Of a stretch of 64,000 nt of DNA, positions 36,659 through 46,684 are shown piece by piece (the first letter of the stretch is position 1; every line of letters begins with the position of its first letter). Both the position numbers and the translations under genes were made by a program. Source of the DNA: Prochlorococcus marinus XMU1404. GTDB lineage: Bacteria; Cyanobacteriota; Cyanobacteriia; PCC-6307; Cyanobiaceae. The stretch covers positions 186,001 through 250,000 of the forward strand of contig NZ_JAAORE010000003.1 in NCBI RefSeq assembly GCF_017696175.1. Direction: 5' to 3'. The notes beneath the pieces were generated by a model. That model made no database searches. It was not told the origin of the DNA and saw nothing but the letters and a program-made list of their open reading frames with translations.

Positions 36659-36784
36659 ATGGATCAAATAGGAATCCGGCAACCGAAAATGATAGCGGCG
36701 CAAAGCTTTATACAAATTTTAGGGACATTTTTAGCTATATTTTTTTGTTTTATAGTCAATTATTTTATTGATCAATGGAATTAA
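36659..36784 (+). CDS. Possible single-span membrane peptide, 41 residues (unlisted micro-ORF)
   Basis: An ATG-initiated frame of 41 codons begins MDQIGIRQPKMIAAQ. A hydrophobic helix follows (ILGTFLAIFFCFIVNYFI, about 19-36), and it ends DQWN. It is divergent from HU and lies in the largest gap of the window. An inverted repeat stands just after its stop. I do not recognise it. The layout suits a small membrane-complex subunit or membrane peptide; coding is probable but not proven. Confidence 0.45.
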   Translation: MDQIGIRQPKMIAAQSFIQILGTFLAIFFCFIVNYFIDQWN

Positions 36785-37212
36785 ATTAACATTTCCAAAA
36801 TAGGCAAAACCATTGGAAATACTGAATTTAGCCTTTAAAAACCCAACTTTCCTCTTCAAAAGTAGTGAATTTTAAATGTAATGAAGTTATGAATTTGAAC
36901 TATTTATTATTTTTTATTAATTTTCAGATATATTTTCTTCTCATCACATGAAAAACATAATTTGTATTTTGAAATCAAGAAAAATGTAGTTTGTAATGAG
37001 TAATCTTTATCTCTAAATCGTTTAATTAAATATCAGTTAAGATGAATGAATAACAACAACAGGTAAGAAAATTTATATTCTCCAAGATTTAATATATTTG
37101 ATTAGTGAAGCCTTAAATTTGAGTTTTTTTTTTTAATTTTGCATATATTATTCAAATATCAGTAATTTAAATAAATTATCTCAATATTTAACTAATCAAT
37201 GATAAAGAGAAA
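36785..37212. other. Intergenic region before glgX
   Basis: This stretch of about 430 bp is AT-rich. It contains an 8-bp inverted repeat (ATTTCCAA at 36791-36798 and TTGGAAAT at 36813-36820, 14-base loop) directly after the 41-codon frame. I see no long frame, no tRNA and no clear terminator. It may hold the glgX promoter and perhaps a small RNA, but nothing in the sequence lets me place one. Confidence 0.5.
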
Positions 37213-39246
37213 GTGATTCATCTCAATAAAGGCAAACCATTTCCTTTAGGGAGTTCTCTAACTTCACAAGGAGTTAATTTTTCCTTAATAGCCACAAATG
37301 CAGAATATATAGAAATCTTATTGTTTGAGAAAGACGACTCTATTTACCCAAAAAGTATATTCAAATTAGATCAGACTCATAATAAAGGTCCTTACTGGCA
37401 TGCGGAAATAAAAAATCTAAATGAAGGTTGTATTTATGCTTTTAGAGTAAAACAAAAAAATAATGAAATTAATAATAACTATGAAAAAAAAGTATTACTT
37501 GATCCATGTTCGAGGGGTATTACCGGATGGGGAAGTTATAAAAGAGAAAATGCATTAAAAACGAAAGAAAATACTAATTCTTGTCTTAAAAGCGTTGTTT
37601 GCGACAGAAAATTATTTAATTTTAAGGATTATCCAAGACCGAAACATTCTTGGGAAGAAACAATTATTTATGAACTCCATATCAAAGCTTTCACTGAATC
37701 AACTGAAAAAGATGAAAGTTGTTTTAAGAAATTTTTAAAAAAAATTCCATATCTCAAAGAACTGGGTATTACAACAATTGAATTACTTCCAATTTTTTGT
37801 TTTGATCCTACTGATGCCCCAAATGGTCTAAAGAACTTTTGGGGTTATAGTCCAATCAATTGGTTTACTCCGCATTTTGAATATCTTTCGAATGAATCCG
37901 CCGAAAAGAATAGAGAGGAATTTAGAAGATTTGTAGAGGAATGTCATAAAGCAGATATTGAAGTCATCTTAGATGTTGTGTACAATCACACTTCCGAAGG
38001 TGATTCAAAAGGGCCAGCAATATCTTGGAAAGGTATAGATGAAAATCTTTATTACTTTATTGGAAAAGATAAAAATTATCAGGACGTCTCTGGATGTGGT
38101 AATACTATTGCGGCAAACAGAGGATTTGTTAGAAAACTAATAATTGAATCATTAAAATGTTGGGCGAGTGAATTAGGAGTTGATGGTTTTAGATTTGATT
38201 TGGGAATTGCCCTATCAAGAGGAGAAAATCTTTCGCCGCTTGATAATCCTCCAATTTTTGAAGACATAGAATGTGAGCCAGAACTTATTGATATCAAGTT
38301 CATAAGTGAGCCATGGGATTGTGGCGGTTTATATAAATTAGGTGATTTCCCATCTAAGAATACTTTCACTTGGAATGGTCATTTTAGAGATGACTTGCGG
38401 AGATTTTGGAAGGGGGATAAAGATACAGCTTGGAATATGAGCGATAAAATAAAAGGGACACCATCTATTTATAAAGAAGATAATATTTTCCCAAAATCAA
38501 TAAATTTTATTACTTCACATGATGGATTCACTCTAAAAGATTTAGTAACTTTCAATAGAAAACATAATTTTGCGAATAGAGAACAAAATAGAGATGGTGA
38601 TAACCATAACAATAGTTGGAATCATGGTATAGAGGGACCAACTACAAACTTATTAATTAATGATTTAAGGAAAAGACAACAAAAAAATCTCATTCTTAGT
38701 TTACTTATATCTAGAGGAGTTCCAATGATACTTATGGGTGATGAGATAGGAAGGTCACAAGGCGGTAACAATAATTCTTGGTGCCAAAATAATTTATTGG
38801 GCTGGATGAATTGGGAACAAGGTCAACAAGATAAGGAATTATTAGAATATTTTAAATACGTTATAAAAATCCGAAAAAAACTAATAAAAATTTTTAATCC
38901 ATCATTCTTCCCTAATAGTCAATCCAATGAAAATATTCCAAGATATCATTGGCATGGAACAAAGTTAGATAGACCCGATTGGAGTAGTTGGTCTCACACA
39001 GTTGCCTTTAGCATTAACAAAGGCAGTACTAATCCGCTGGTCTGGATAGGTTTAAATGCATATTCAAAAAGTATCGATTTCTCCTTACCGAAATCTAAAT
39101 ATAATTGGTTAAAAGTTATTGACACTAGCATGTCTGAGATTTTTAAACCCTTAACTATTAATGAAAAATCTGTTTCAATAAAGAGTAGAAGCTCTTTATT
39201 AATCATTTCAGAAGAAGTATTTGGGACAAAAAACGATTTATTCTAA
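37213..39246 (+). CDS. glgX: Glycogen debranching enzyme (isoamylase type, GlgX)
   Basis: GlgX cuts alpha-1,6 branches of glycogen. The 677 residues comprise an N-terminal CBM48 domain (about 1-140, GVNFSLIATNAEYIEI) and then the GH13 barrel. The catalytic residues are the nucleophile Asp in GVDGFRFDLG, the acid Glu in FISEPWD, and Asp in ITSHDGFTL; VILDVVYNHTSEGD is conserved region I. A C-terminal beta domain closes it. The start is GTG with AAGAGAAA before it. It is followed by tRNA-Gly on the other strand and a sugar permease gene, hinting at a carbohydrate locus. Confidence 0.95.
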   Translation: MIHLNKGKPFPLGSSLTSQGVNFSLIATNAEYIEILLFEKDDSIYPKSIFKLDQTHNKGPYWHAEIKNLNEGCIYAFRVKQKNNEINNNYEKKVLLDPCSRGITGWGSYKRENALKTKENTNSCLKSVVCDRKLFNFKDYPRPKHSWEETIIYELHIKAFTESTEKDESCFKKFLKKIPYLKELGITTIELLPIFCFDPTDAPNGLKNFWGYSPINWFTPHFEYLSNESAEKNREEFRRFVEECHKADIEVILDVVYNHTSEGDSKGPAISWKGIDENLYYFIGKDKNYQDVSGCGNTIAANRGFVRKLIIESLKCWASELGVDGFRFDLGIALSRGENLSPLDNPPIFEDIECEPELIDIKFISEPWDCGGLYKLGDFPSKNTFTWNGHFRDDLRRFWKGDKDTAWNMSDKIKGTPSIYKEDNIFPKSINFITSHDGFTLKDLVTFNRKHNFANREQNRDGDNHNNSWNHGIEGPTTNLLINDLRKRQQKNLILSLLISRGVPMILMGDEIGRSQGGNNNSWCQNNLLGWMNWEQGQQDKELLEYFKYVIKIRKKLIKIFNPSFFPNSQSNENIPRYHWHGTKLDRPDWSSWSHTVAFSINKGSTNPLVWIGLNAYSKSIDFSLPKSKYNWLKVIDTSMSEIFKPLTINEKSVSIKSRSSLLIISEEVFGTKNDLF

Positions 39247-39247
39247 A

Positions 39248-39318
39248 AGCGGGCGGCGGGAATCGAACCCGCATCTTCAGCTTGGAAGGCTGAGGTTTTA
39301 CCACTAAACCACGCCCGC
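39248..39318 (-). tRNA. trnG: tRNA-Gly (anticodon TCC)
   Basis: On the minus strand GCGGGCG pairs with CGCCCGC. The D arm is TGGTTTAGTGGTAAAACC. The anticodon stem TCAGC/GCTGA encloses CTTCCAA, giving TCC. The T arm is GCGGGTTCGATTCCCGC and the discriminator is T. No CCA is encoded. Confidence 0.96.
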
Positions 39319-39379
39319 ATTAAGTAATAGAATTACCATTGCAATAATACATTATCAAACAATCAACAAAGTAAAAAGA

Positions 39380-40777
39380 TTGGAAAATTCACACTCGAAA
39401 AAAAATATTACTAGATCAACAACAAGATTAATGTTCTCTTATGGGCTAGGAGATGCAGGCACAGGTTTAGTCGCGACGCAATTTGGTTTTTTTCTGTTCA
39501 GATTCTTTATTTCTGCTGGTTTACCAGTAATAATTGCAGGTTCATTATTAATGTTAATAAAGATATGGGACGCAGTAAATGATCCGTTAATTGGATGGTT
39601 AAGTGATCGAACCAAATCTAGATGGGGCCCTAGAATCCCTTGGATGGTAGCAGCATCTGTTCCTCTTGGTTTCTCTTTAGCTGCGATATGGTGGACACCC
39701 ACTGGTTCCGTGCTAACCAAGACTATTTACTATGCCATAATTTCTATAGTCGTAATGACTGCTTATACAAGTATTAATCTTCCTTTTGCAGCTCTATCCA
39801 CTGAAATTTCTGAAAAAACAGCAATAAGAACACGACTAAACGCATCTAGATTTACTGGCTCAATAATTGCAGGACTTACTGGTTTAATAATTGCTGGAGT
39901 TGTATTAGGTTCTGAAGGATCAGCAAATAATGAATATTTTTTAATGGGTAAAATAAGTGGATTTATTGCAGTTACTGCAACATTAATTTCTTGTTGGGGA
40001 TTGGCTCCATTTGCAAAAAAAGCACGAAGGCCTTCAGGAAAAGTGGAAGCCATAACACTTCAATTTAAAAGAATCTTCAGAAATAAAAAATTTCTAAAAG
40101 TTATTACGCTTTATATTCTTCTCTGGTGCGCCTTACAATTGATGCAAACTGTAGCTTTAATTTATGTAGAAGATGTACTGAATGTACCAACATATATTGC
40201 GAAGTGGATCCCGATACCTTTCCAAATTAGCGCTTTAGTGGGTTTACAAATATGGACCAGAGTATCAAATAAATTGAATAGGATTTCAGCTTTGAACTAT
40301 GGAGCGATGATTTGGATTCTTTCATGTACGGCAACTTTGTTTTTACCTCCTTTATATATGGTTTCAGGAGTTAGGGATAATTTATTTCTAAATTCAGGAA
40401 ATATAATTTTGTTCATTCTTTTAATTTTCATAATCTGTCTTATTGGTATTGGAGCTTCAACTGCTTTTCTTATCCCTTGGTCACTACTTCCTGATGCGAT
40501 AGATGAAGATCCAGAGAAGCCAGCAGGACTATATACTGCTTGGATGGTACTTATTCAGAAGATTGGAATCGCGTTTAGTGTTCAATTATTAGGATTTTTA
40601 TTGTATTTATCTGGTTATCAATCATGCCTGGTTGATAAAGATGGTCTAAATATTATGGAACAATGCTACTCAGCACAATTAACTATTAGATTGTGTATTG
40701 GTTTTATACCCTCAATATTGGTAATAATTGGTCTTTTAATCATGAGAAAATGGGATCGAAAATTAATTACAAACTAA
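39380..40777 (+). CDS. GPH-family (glycoside-pentoside-hexuronide:cation) symporter
   Basis: This is a 12-span transporter of 465 residues related to MelB. The family signature is clear: MFSYGLGDAGTGLVATQFG at the first helix, WDAVNDPLIGWLSDRTKSRWGPRIPW at the first cytoplasmic loop (given here in two parts: WDAVNDPLIGWLSD and RTKSRWGPRIPW), and DAIDEDPEKPAGLYTAWM near the middle loop. The start is TTG. The solute is unknown; sugars or sugar alcohols are usual, and glgX next door is only weak support. It lies 9 bp before the MlaE-type permease gene. Confidence 0.88.
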   Translation: MENSHSKKNITRSTTRLMFSYGLGDAGTGLVATQFGFFLFRFFISAGLPVIIAGSLLMLIKIWDAVNDPLIGWLSDRTKSRWGPRIPWMVAASVPLGFSLAAIWWTPTGSVLTKTIYYAIISIVVMTAYTSINLPFAALSTEISEKTAIRTRLNASRFTGSIIAGLTGLIIAGVVLGSEGSANNEYFLMGKISGFIAVTATLISCWGLAPFAKKARRPSGKVEAITLQFKRIFRNKKFLKVITLYILLWCALQLMQTVALIYVEDVLNVPTYIAKWIPIPFQISALVGLQIWTRVSNKLNRISALNYGAMIWILSCTATLFLPPLYMVSGVRDNLFLNSGNIILFILLIFIICLIGIGASTAFLIPWSLLPDAIDEDPEKPAGLYTAWMVLIQKIGIAFSVQLLGFLLYLSGYQSCLVDKDGLNIMEQCYSAQLTIRLCIGFIPSILVIIGLLIMRKWDRKLITN

Positions 40778-40786
40778 TATAAAGAT

Positions 40787-41542
40787 ATGTATTACCCTAA
40801 TTTTTTCAAAAGACTTCTGAGCAGCTTAATCATTGGCGGGCAAGCAATTAATTTTATCTTTAGAGGTAAAATTTCCAAAAATGATCTCTTTGACCAACTT
40901 ATGGAGTCAGGTCCTGGAAGTTTGTTAATTGTATTAATTACAGGAATTGCCGCAGGTACAGTTTTTAATATACAAGTTGCATCACAACTTACCAGTATGG
41001 GGGTTTCAAGTGAAATTGGAGGTTTATTAGCAGTTGGCATGGCGAGAGAAATGGCTCCTCTTCTAACTGCTACTTTAATGACTGGAAAGGTTGCCACTGC
41101 CTATGCTGCTCAACTAGGCACTATGAAAGTCACAGAACAAATTGAGGCAATAACCATGTTAAGGACGGAACCAGTCCAATATTTGGTAGTCCCAAGGTTA
41201 CTTTCGATGGTAATAATGTCTCCTATACAGTGTCTTTTATTTTTATCTGTGGCTTTATGGAGTGGACAAATTTGGAGCACAATTTTTTATAAAGTTCCTC
41301 CAATAGTTTTTTGGACATCTGTAAGATCAGGTAATGTAAGTTTAACCAGCACAGACTTAACTTCAATGTTAATAAAATCTGTGGTGTTCGGATTACTTAT
41401 TTCAATCATTGCTTGTGGATATGGACTTACAACTAAAGGTGGTCCAAAAGAAGTTGGAACAAGTACAACAGGTGCAGTTGTAATGACTCTCGTTACTGTA
41501 TCTTTAATGGATGTATTACTAACACAAATTTTATTTGGATGA
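40787..41542 (+). CDS. MlaE-type ABC transporter permease (Ycf63 family)
   Basis: The 251-residue permease matches the MlaE/Ycf63/TGD1 family, which moves lipids between membranes. It has the conserved VFNIQVASQLTSMGVSSEIGG, GMAREMAPLLTATLMTGKVATAYAA-type segment (here GMAREMAPLLTATLMTGK) and LGTMKVTEQIEAITMLRTEP. About five spans are visible. It starts at ATG. It heads a run with DUF3119, DUF3086 and plsY, all plausibly membrane-lipid related. The ATPase and MCE partners are not in the window. Confidence 0.9.
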   Translation: MYYPNFFKRLLSSLIIGGQAINFIFRGKISKNDLFDQLMESGPGSLLIVLITGIAAGTVFNIQVASQLTSMGVSSEIGGLLAVGMAREMAPLLTATLMTGKVATAYAAQLGTMKVTEQIEAITMLRTEPVQYLVVPRLLSMVIMSPIQCLLFLSVALWSGQIWSTIFYKVPPIVFWTSVRSGNVSLTSTDLTSMLIKSVVFGLLISIIACGYGLTTKGGPKEVGTSTTGAVVMTLVTVSLMDVLLTQILFG

Positions 41543-41546
41543 TTCT

Positions 41547-41951
41547 ATGTTTAACACTAAATCAAAAAAAGAGGAACCAGTAATAATATCTCCATCATTT
41601 CAATTGCCAATCATTCTAATAGTTTTAAGTTTTATGCTTTTGTTTTTGAATATTGGTTCTTTGCCTACAATAGTTTTTGCTTCTTTTAGCTTTTTTTTAT
41701 TACTTCAGTCATTCACCTTAAGAATAAAAATAACAAATGATGATTTTATCGTTTTACAATTAGGGAAAGAGATTAGAACTTTTCCATTCAAGAACTGGAT
41801 ATCATGGAAATTCTTTTTCCCTATAATCCCAGGTATTTTTTATTTTAGAGAAAAGTCCAGTCCTCATTTATTACCAATTTTATTTAATCCAAAGCAATTA
41901 AAAGATGAGCTCATAAAAAAAGTTGACTCCCTGGAGATTAAAAATTCTTAA
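41547..41951 (+). CDS. DUF3119 family membrane protein
   Basis: A protein of about 134 residues known only from cyanobacteria and plastid lineages. Two adjacent helices (LPIILIVLSFMLLFLNIG and TIVFASFSFFLLLQSFTL) precede a soluble PH-like part with GKEIRTFPFKNWISWKFFF and FNPKQLKDELIKK. The ATG at 41547 is preferred; a TTG at 41535 would overlap the permease stop. The function is unknown. Its place between an MlaE-type permease and plsY suggests a part in membrane lipids, by inference. Confidence 0.8.
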   Translation: MFNTKSKKEEPVIISPSFQLPIILIVLSFMLLFLNIGSLPTIVFASFSFFLLLQSFTLRIKITNDDFIVLQLGKEIRTFPFKNWISWKFFFPIIPGIFYFREKSSPHLLPILFNPKQLKDELIKKVDSLEIKNS

Positions 41952-41986
41952 AATTCAGACTTTGCCTAATCATCAAAATTATTTAA

Positions 41987-42997
41987 ATGACCAATACAGA
42001 AATTTCCAACAATAATCCTGAAAAGGAATTAATAATAGATAAGTCAATTTCAAATGATAAAACCAAACAAATTAGTAAGAAAAATACAACGCAAAATAAA
42101 AAAATTACACCAAAAAACGATAAATCGACTAAATCTTTCGATGAAATTTCTAATGAAATTTTTAGAGATCTTGTTTCAAAAAAAGACTCTTTAGTTAAAG
42201 AAATAAAAGAGTTAGAAACAAAAAAAATTGAAATAGAAAAAGATATTGAGTCAAATTTCAAAGGACAGTCAGATAATATTGCTAAAAGAGTTAAAGGCTT
42301 TCAAGAGTACTTAACTGGAGCTTTGCAGAATCTTTCACAAAACGTAGAGAAACTTGAATTAGTTTCTCAACCAATAATCGTAAAGCCTTCTCCCCTTGAT
42401 GAGAGAAAGCAAAACAAAAGCACAAATAATGTAGTTAATGTTCCTGCTCTTTCTGAAACATTTAAGCCAGATGAAGAGATTATAAAAAGTTGCTTTACAA
42501 ATTTCACAGAACAACCTGACTTTTATGCAGAACCTTGGAAATTAAGACGGAGTCTTGATTCATCAGATATAGAAATTATGGATGATTGGTTCTTTAATAT
42601 GGGCGGAAGAGGTTCTCTTGAAAGTAGAGGGTCTCGACAAAAAAATGCCTTGTTATCAGCAGGTTTAATATCTATTCTTGGCGAATTATATGGAGATCAG
42701 TTTCAGACTCTTATTTTAGCTTCGCAGCCTGAACGATTAGGTGAATGGAGAAGAATTCTTCAAGATTCACTTGGTCTCACAAGGGATGACTTTGGACCTA
42801 ATAGTGGGATTGTTCTTTTTGAAAGGCCTGAAGGTGTAATAGAAAGAGCTGACAGATTAGAAGCCAATGAAGAATTACCATTTATTATTATTGATGCAGC
42901 AGAAACATCTGTTGAAATTCCAATACTTCAATTCCCATTATGGCTTGCATTCGCTGGTTCAGATAATGAAATTTACGATGATCTTGAACTAAACTAA
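41987..42997 (+). CDS. DUF3086 family protein
   Basis: A 336-residue cyanobacterial protein. The first 60 residues are low-complexity, rich in Lys, Asn and Thr. A coiled coil follows ([19 protein letters not shown], about 68-86). The C-terminal domain carries [18 protein letters not shown] and a globular stretch [19 protein letters not shown]. The function is unknown. It starts at ATG 35 bp after DUF3119 and ends 5 bp before plsY, so it is likely co-transcribed with a lipid gene. Confidence 0.8.
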   Translation: MTNTEISNNNPEKELIIDKSISNDKTKQISKKNTTQNKKITPKNDKSTKSFDEISNEIFRDLVSKKDSLVKEIKELETKKIEIEKDIESNFKGQSDNIAKRVKGFQEYLTGALQNLSQNVEKLELVSQPIIVKPSPLDERKQNKSTNNVVNVPALSETFKPDEEIIKSCFTNFTEQPDFYAEPWKLRRSLDSSDIEIMDDWFFNMGGRGSLESRGSRQKNALLSAGLISILGELYGDQFQTLILASQPERLGEWRRILQDSLGLTRDDFGPNSGIVLFERPEGVIERADRLEANEELPFIIIDAAETSVEIPILQFPLWLAFAGSDNEIYDDLELN

Positions 42998-43002
42998 TCT
43001 TT

Positions 43003-43593
43003 ATGAATATTTTAATAATTTTTGTAAGTTATCTCTTAGGATCTTTTCCTACTGGTTTTTTAACTGGAAAATATCTCAAAAATTTAGATCTAAGAACAAT
43101 AGGCTCTGGATCTACAGGTGCCACAAATGTCTTGAGAAATGTAGGAAAATGGCCAGCACTTTTTGTTTTTATCATTGATGTTGGGAAGGGTGTTATTGCT
43201 GTAAAAATTGCTCAGCATTACACAGACCAAGGATTAATAGAAGTAATAGCAGGCATATCCGCTATCACAGGACATATATGGCCAATATGGCTTGGAGGGA
43301 AAGGAGGAAAAGCTGTTGCTACTGGACTAGGCATGTTTTTAGCCCTTTCCTGGAAAGTTGGACTTGCTTCTCTTGGGATTTTTTTAATCGTATTAGCAAA
43401 AACTAAATTTGTATCTTTATCAAGTATTTCAGCTGCGATCTTACTTCCTTTGTTTATGTTTTTTTATCTAGGTAATATTATAAATTCATACTTTTTTATT
43501 AGTTTAATTGTGGCGTTTTTAGTTATCTGGAAACATAGAACTAATATAACAAGATTGATTAAAGGAGAAGAATCTAAAATTAATCAGAATTAA
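43003..43593 (+). CDS. plsY: Glycerol-3-phosphate acyltransferase PlsY
   Basis: PlsY transfers acyl phosphate to glycerol 3-phosphate, the first step of phospholipid synthesis. The 196-residue membrane protein has the three family motifs: [35 protein letters not shown] (about 32-51) and the loop [21 protein letters not shown]. It is five bases after the DUF3086 stop. Its end overlaps pyrF by 14 bp tail to tail. The call is secure. Confidence 0.95.
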   Translation: MNILIIFVSYLLGSFPTGFLTGKYLKNLDLRTIGSGSTGATNVLRNVGKWPALFVFIIDVGKGVIAVKIAQHYTDQGLIEVIAGISAITGHIWPIWLGGKGGKAVATGLGMFLALSWKVGLASLGIFLIVLAKTKFVSLSSISAAILLPLFMFFYLGNIINSYFFISLIVAFLVIWKHRTNITRLIKGEESKINQN

Positions 43594-44308
43594 TAGATTT
43601 GAAAATTTCTATAAGAGCTTTATTAGGATCTAAAGCTTTGGATATTGTTCTACCAATGACCAATTTAGAAGCACCATTATCTATAGCCTCATGGGGAGTC
43701 ATAATCCTATTTTGATCATCTGCACTATCGATCTTTAATCTAATGCCCGGTGTTATTAGTTCAAAATTATTTTTATAAATCGATCTCAATATTTTTACTT
43801 CCCATGGGGAGCAAACGCATCCATCTAATTCAGCATCAAAAGACAATTTCGCAAGTCTCAATACATTATCTTCAATTGAATTTTTCCTATCGAGATCAGT
43901 TTGAAAATCTTTAAGAGAAAAACTTGTTAATACAGTTATACCAACAACTAATGGAGGTTTTACATTAGCGACGGTCGCTCCTTCAAAAGATGCTTTTTTT
44001 GAATACTTAAGAGCTTTAAGACCTGCCGAAGAATGAATAGAAATTATATCAACCCCTAATTTTGAAACTTGATAACATGCTGCACTCATGGTATTTGGAA
44101 TATCATGAAATTTTAAATCTAAAAATATCTTTTTATTTAAACCTTTCAAAATTTCAATAGCTCTTGGACCTTCCCTAACAAAAAGCTCTAAACCAACTTT
44201 CACCCACTTAATACTAGGACATCTTTCTAGAAGTAATTTTGCTTGATTAAGATCTAGACCATCAATTGCCAATATTATTTTATCTTCTAAATTAAATCTA
44301 TTTTTCAT
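43580..44308 (-). CDS. pyrF: Orotidine 5'-phosphate decarboxylase
   Basis: PyrF makes UMP from OMP. The 242-residue TIM barrel has [13 protein letters not shown] and WVKVGLELF. The catalytic DxKxxD occurs as [14 protein letters not shown] (about 60-73). ITPGIRL and [10 protein letters not shown] form the phosphate site. It starts at ATG six bases after tyrS ends on the same strand, so the two are co-transcribed. Length is normal. The call is secure. Confidence 0.96.
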   Translation of the reverse strand: MKNRFNLEDKIILAIDGLDLNQAKLLLERCPSIKWVKVGLELFVREGPRAIEILKGLNKKIFLDLKFHDIPNTMSAACYQVSKLGVDIISIHSSAGLKALKYSKKASFEGATVANVKPPLVVGITVLTSFSLKDFQTDLDRKNSIEDNVLRLAKLSFDAELDGCVCSPWEVKILRSIYKNNFELITPGIRLKIDSADDQNRIMTPHEAIDNGASKLVIGRTISKALDPNKALIEIFKSINSD

Positions 44309-44314
44309 TTATAA

Positions 44315-45553
44315 TCAGTTTTCAAACCTTTTAATGATTTTTTTTCCAATTTGCAAAATTTTACCTTCTAAATCTTTTTTTGATTCAAAAACTAGATTTG
44401 GATCGATTACTTTCTGGCTATCAATCTTAACTCCACCACCTTTAATAGATCTTTTCGACTCACTGCTAGATTTAAATAATTTTAAAGCACTTAACAAATA
44501 AAAAAATTTAACAGGAAAAACTATTTCTTTTAAAGAAATCTCTGGTATTTCTCCAACTTTCTCTTTATGTCCAAGGAATAATTTTTCGCAGTTGGATTGT
44601 GCTTTTAATGCTTCTTCCGCGCCATGGAATAAAGTAGTAACTTCTAAAGCCATTCTTCTCTGCAATTCACGAGGATTCATGTCATTAAGTACATTTAGAT
44701 CTAATTCAGTGAGTAATTCAAAGTAGGTGGGTATTATGTTATCGGGAACTTTTTCTAACTTTGAATACATTGAAAGAGGATCTTCAGTTAAACCTACGGT
44801 GTTAAATTCAGATTTACTCATCTTCTTAATTCCATCTAAGCCTGTCAAAATTGGCAACAGAACACCAAATTGAGGTTCTTGTTTAAAGTGCCTCTGAAGA
44901 TCTCTTCCTATTGCAATATTAAATTTCTGATCTGTACCTCCCAGCTCAATATCTGATTGAACAACTACCGAATCATAACCTTGCAATAGTGGATATAAAA
45001 ATTCATGCAAAGCAATTGGAACTTGTGAAGTATATCTTTTATTAAATTCTTCCTTAGCTAGCATTTGGCTAACTGTTGAACTGCTCATTAATTCAATTAT
45101 CGAATTAAGATTTAATCCTTTTAACCATTCACTATTATATCTGATTTCTATTCTCTCTTTTGAATCAAAATCTAAAATAGATTCATTAGCTGTTTTACCC
45201 ATTCCAAGTTGGTTTAAATATGTTTTTGCGTTCTCCCTAACTTGTTTTTCAGATAACTGCACTCTTGTTTTATTTTTTCCAGTTGGGTCACCTATTTGTG
45301 CTGTAAAATCGCCAATGATTAAAACTGCAATATGTCCATTATCTTGGAATGCCCTAAGCTTTTTAAACAATATGCTGTGTCCAAGGTGAATATCGGTTCC
45401 AGTTGGATCGATTCCTAACTTAACCCTTAATTTTTTATTATTTTTTTTTGCATGATCAAATATCTCCGAAAAAGTTTGATCTATTCCCTTAACTGGAAAG
45501 TACTCGTCTATTCCTCTTGAGAGCCATGACGGCAATATTAATTGATCGGACAT
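44315..45553 (-). CDS. tyrS: Tyrosyl-tRNA synthetase
   Basis: TyrS charges tRNA-Tyr. The 412-residue class I synthetase has the HIGH-like HLGHSILF (about 57-64), [20 protein letters not shown] for tyrosine binding, and the KMSKS loop ([10 protein letters not shown]). The C-terminal S4-like RNA-binding segment ([12 protein letters not shown]) is present. The start is ATG. It is upstream of pyrF with a 6-bp gap and 19 bp downstream of the DUF1825 gene. The call is secure. Confidence 0.96.
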   Translation of the reverse strand: MSDQLILPSWLSRGIDEYFPVKGIDQTFSEIFDHAKKNNKKLRVKLGIDPTGTDIHLGHSILFKKLRAFQDNGHIAVLIIGDFTAQIGDPTGKNKTRVQLSEKQVRENAKTYLNQLGMGKTANESILDFDSKERIEIRYNSEWLKGLNLNSIIELMSSSTVSQMLAKEEFNKRYTSQVPIALHEFLYPLLQGYDSVVVQSDIELGGTDQKFNIAIGRDLQRHFKQEPQFGVLLPILTGLDGIKKMSKSEFNTVGLTEDPLSMYSKLEKVPDNIIPTYFELLTELDLNVLNDMNPRELQRRMALEVTTLFHGAEEALKAQSNCEKLFLGHKEKVGEIPEISLKEIVFPVKFFYLLSALKLFKSSSESKRSIKGGGVKIDSQKVIDPNLVFESKKDLEGKILQIGKKIIKRFEN

Positions 45554-45572
45554 TAAGTTTTAACCGTTAAGT

Positions 45573-45896
45573 TTAAGAAGTTTTATCAAGTTCATCCTTC
45601 ATTCTTATTAGGGTTTTATTCATCTGCTCAAACATCTGATCAGGAGTAATACCAAACTGGCTTAACTGAGTTTTTAATTGCTCTACTGTCATTTTTGCTT
45701 GAAAATCTTCAGACAATTCAAATCTCTTCATAAAAACCTTATAACGATCCATAAGAGATTCCATCTTTTTTATAAACATTTTTTTCCCCTCTCTATCAAA
45801 TTTGCCATAATCAGAACCAAGCTTCATGAGGTCTTGGTAATCAGTAAAAAGCTTTTTAGCTTCTTCTTGCACAATGTCTGACTCAAAAAATCCCAT
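45573..45896 (-). CDS. DUF1825 family protein
   Basis: A 107-residue, mostly helical, soluble protein conserved in cyanobacteria. It starts MGFFESDIVQEEAKKLFTDY and carries MDRYKVFMKRFELSEDF and FGITPDQMFEQMNKTL. No catalytic motif is visible. The high helix content and charge suggest an oligomeric or binding role. Function unknown. It is first in a minus-strand run with tyrS and pyrF. Confidence 0.85.
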   Translation of the reverse strand: MGFFESDIVQEEAKKLFTDYQDLMKLGSDYGKFDREGKKMFIKKMESLMDRYKVFMKRFELSEDFQAKMTVEQLKTQLSQFGITPDQMFEQMNKTLIRMKDELDKTS

Positions 45897-46048
45897 TTCT
45901 ATTTTTTAACTTCACAAGATTAAGGCTCAATTACAAGATAACAAGAATCTTTTCAATTGATTAGAACATTAATAAAATTTTAGTTTAAAAATAATTCTCT
46001 GATAAATATTTATTCAGAATTAAATTTAATAGAAATGATTTATAATTT

Positions 46049-46660
46049 TTGGAATACTTCAACTCAAATAACATTTCAAAACAAAATAGACAATTTGAAT
46101 TATTTGGTTCAAATACAAATACTGCAATTAATATTCAAAATACAAATAATTTAAAAATCAAATGTGAAACCTTAATTGAATGGCGAAATCAAATACATAA
46201 TCACCAACTCAAAATTTCAGAAGATAGTTACGATAAAACTCTTCAACAAACAATTCTTCCTTTAAACAATATTTTCAATGAAAAAAAAATTGATCCGTTT
46301 TCCCTACAACCTTTATCACTAAACTTCTGGAGAACTAATCAACATATACATGATGGTCCAGCAATGTATTTTGTAATTGACAATATGGTAAGTTCTAAAA
46401 TAATCCTTTACATAGGAGAAACAAATTCAGCAAATAGAAGATGGAAGGGAGAACATGACTGTAAAAACTACTTAATGAACTATAAAGAAGCCCTAGCTAA
46501 TAACAACCTCTCAAGTCACCAAGATATACGTTTCTTCTTAGATGTACCTAAAGAAGTAAAATTAAGGCGTAAATTAGAACAGCAACTGATATATTTATGG
46601 TTACCACCTTTTAATAAAGAAACCAGAGATAGGTGGACAACTACTTTCACAAACAACTAA
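46049..46660 (+). CDS. GIY-YIG-like protein of unknown function
   Basis: A 203-residue protein. The C-terminal half (about 115-203) contains MYFVIDN and ILYIGETNSANRRWKGEH, which resemble the GIY-YIG fold start and the conserved Arg helix. The spacing is longer than in standard nucleases, and the first motif is MYF rather than GIY. The N-terminal half, rich in Asn and Gln, has no recognised domain (IKCETLIEWRNQIHNHQ is a likely helix). The start is TTG and poorly defined. It stands before pepA (24 bp). Similar proteins occur in other cyanobacteria, but activity is unproven. Confidence 0.65.
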   Translation: MEYFNSNNISKQNRQFELFGSNTNTAINIQNTNNLKIKCETLIEWRNQIHNHQLKISEDSYDKTLQQTILPLNNIFNEKKIDPFSLQPLSLNFWRTNQHIHDGPAMYFVIDNMVSSKIILYIGETNSANRRWKGEHDCKNYLMNYKEALANNNLSSHQDIRFFLDVPKEVKLRRKLEQQLIYLWLPPFNKETRDRWTTTFTNN

Positions 46661-46684
46661 AAATTTATTTAATCCCTTTTACAA

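Noticed and set aside
36785-37212. Yfr1-type small RNA
   Set aside because: The conserved core ACTCCTCACAC is not present on either strand in this gap, and I did not notice it elsewhere in the window.
38079-38369. Long reverse-strand frame inside glgX
   Set aside because: It overlaps the catalytic region of a clear GH13 enzyme and shows no domain; a shadow frame. The same holds for the reverse frames within ftsZ, the sugar permease, nblS and the other core genes.
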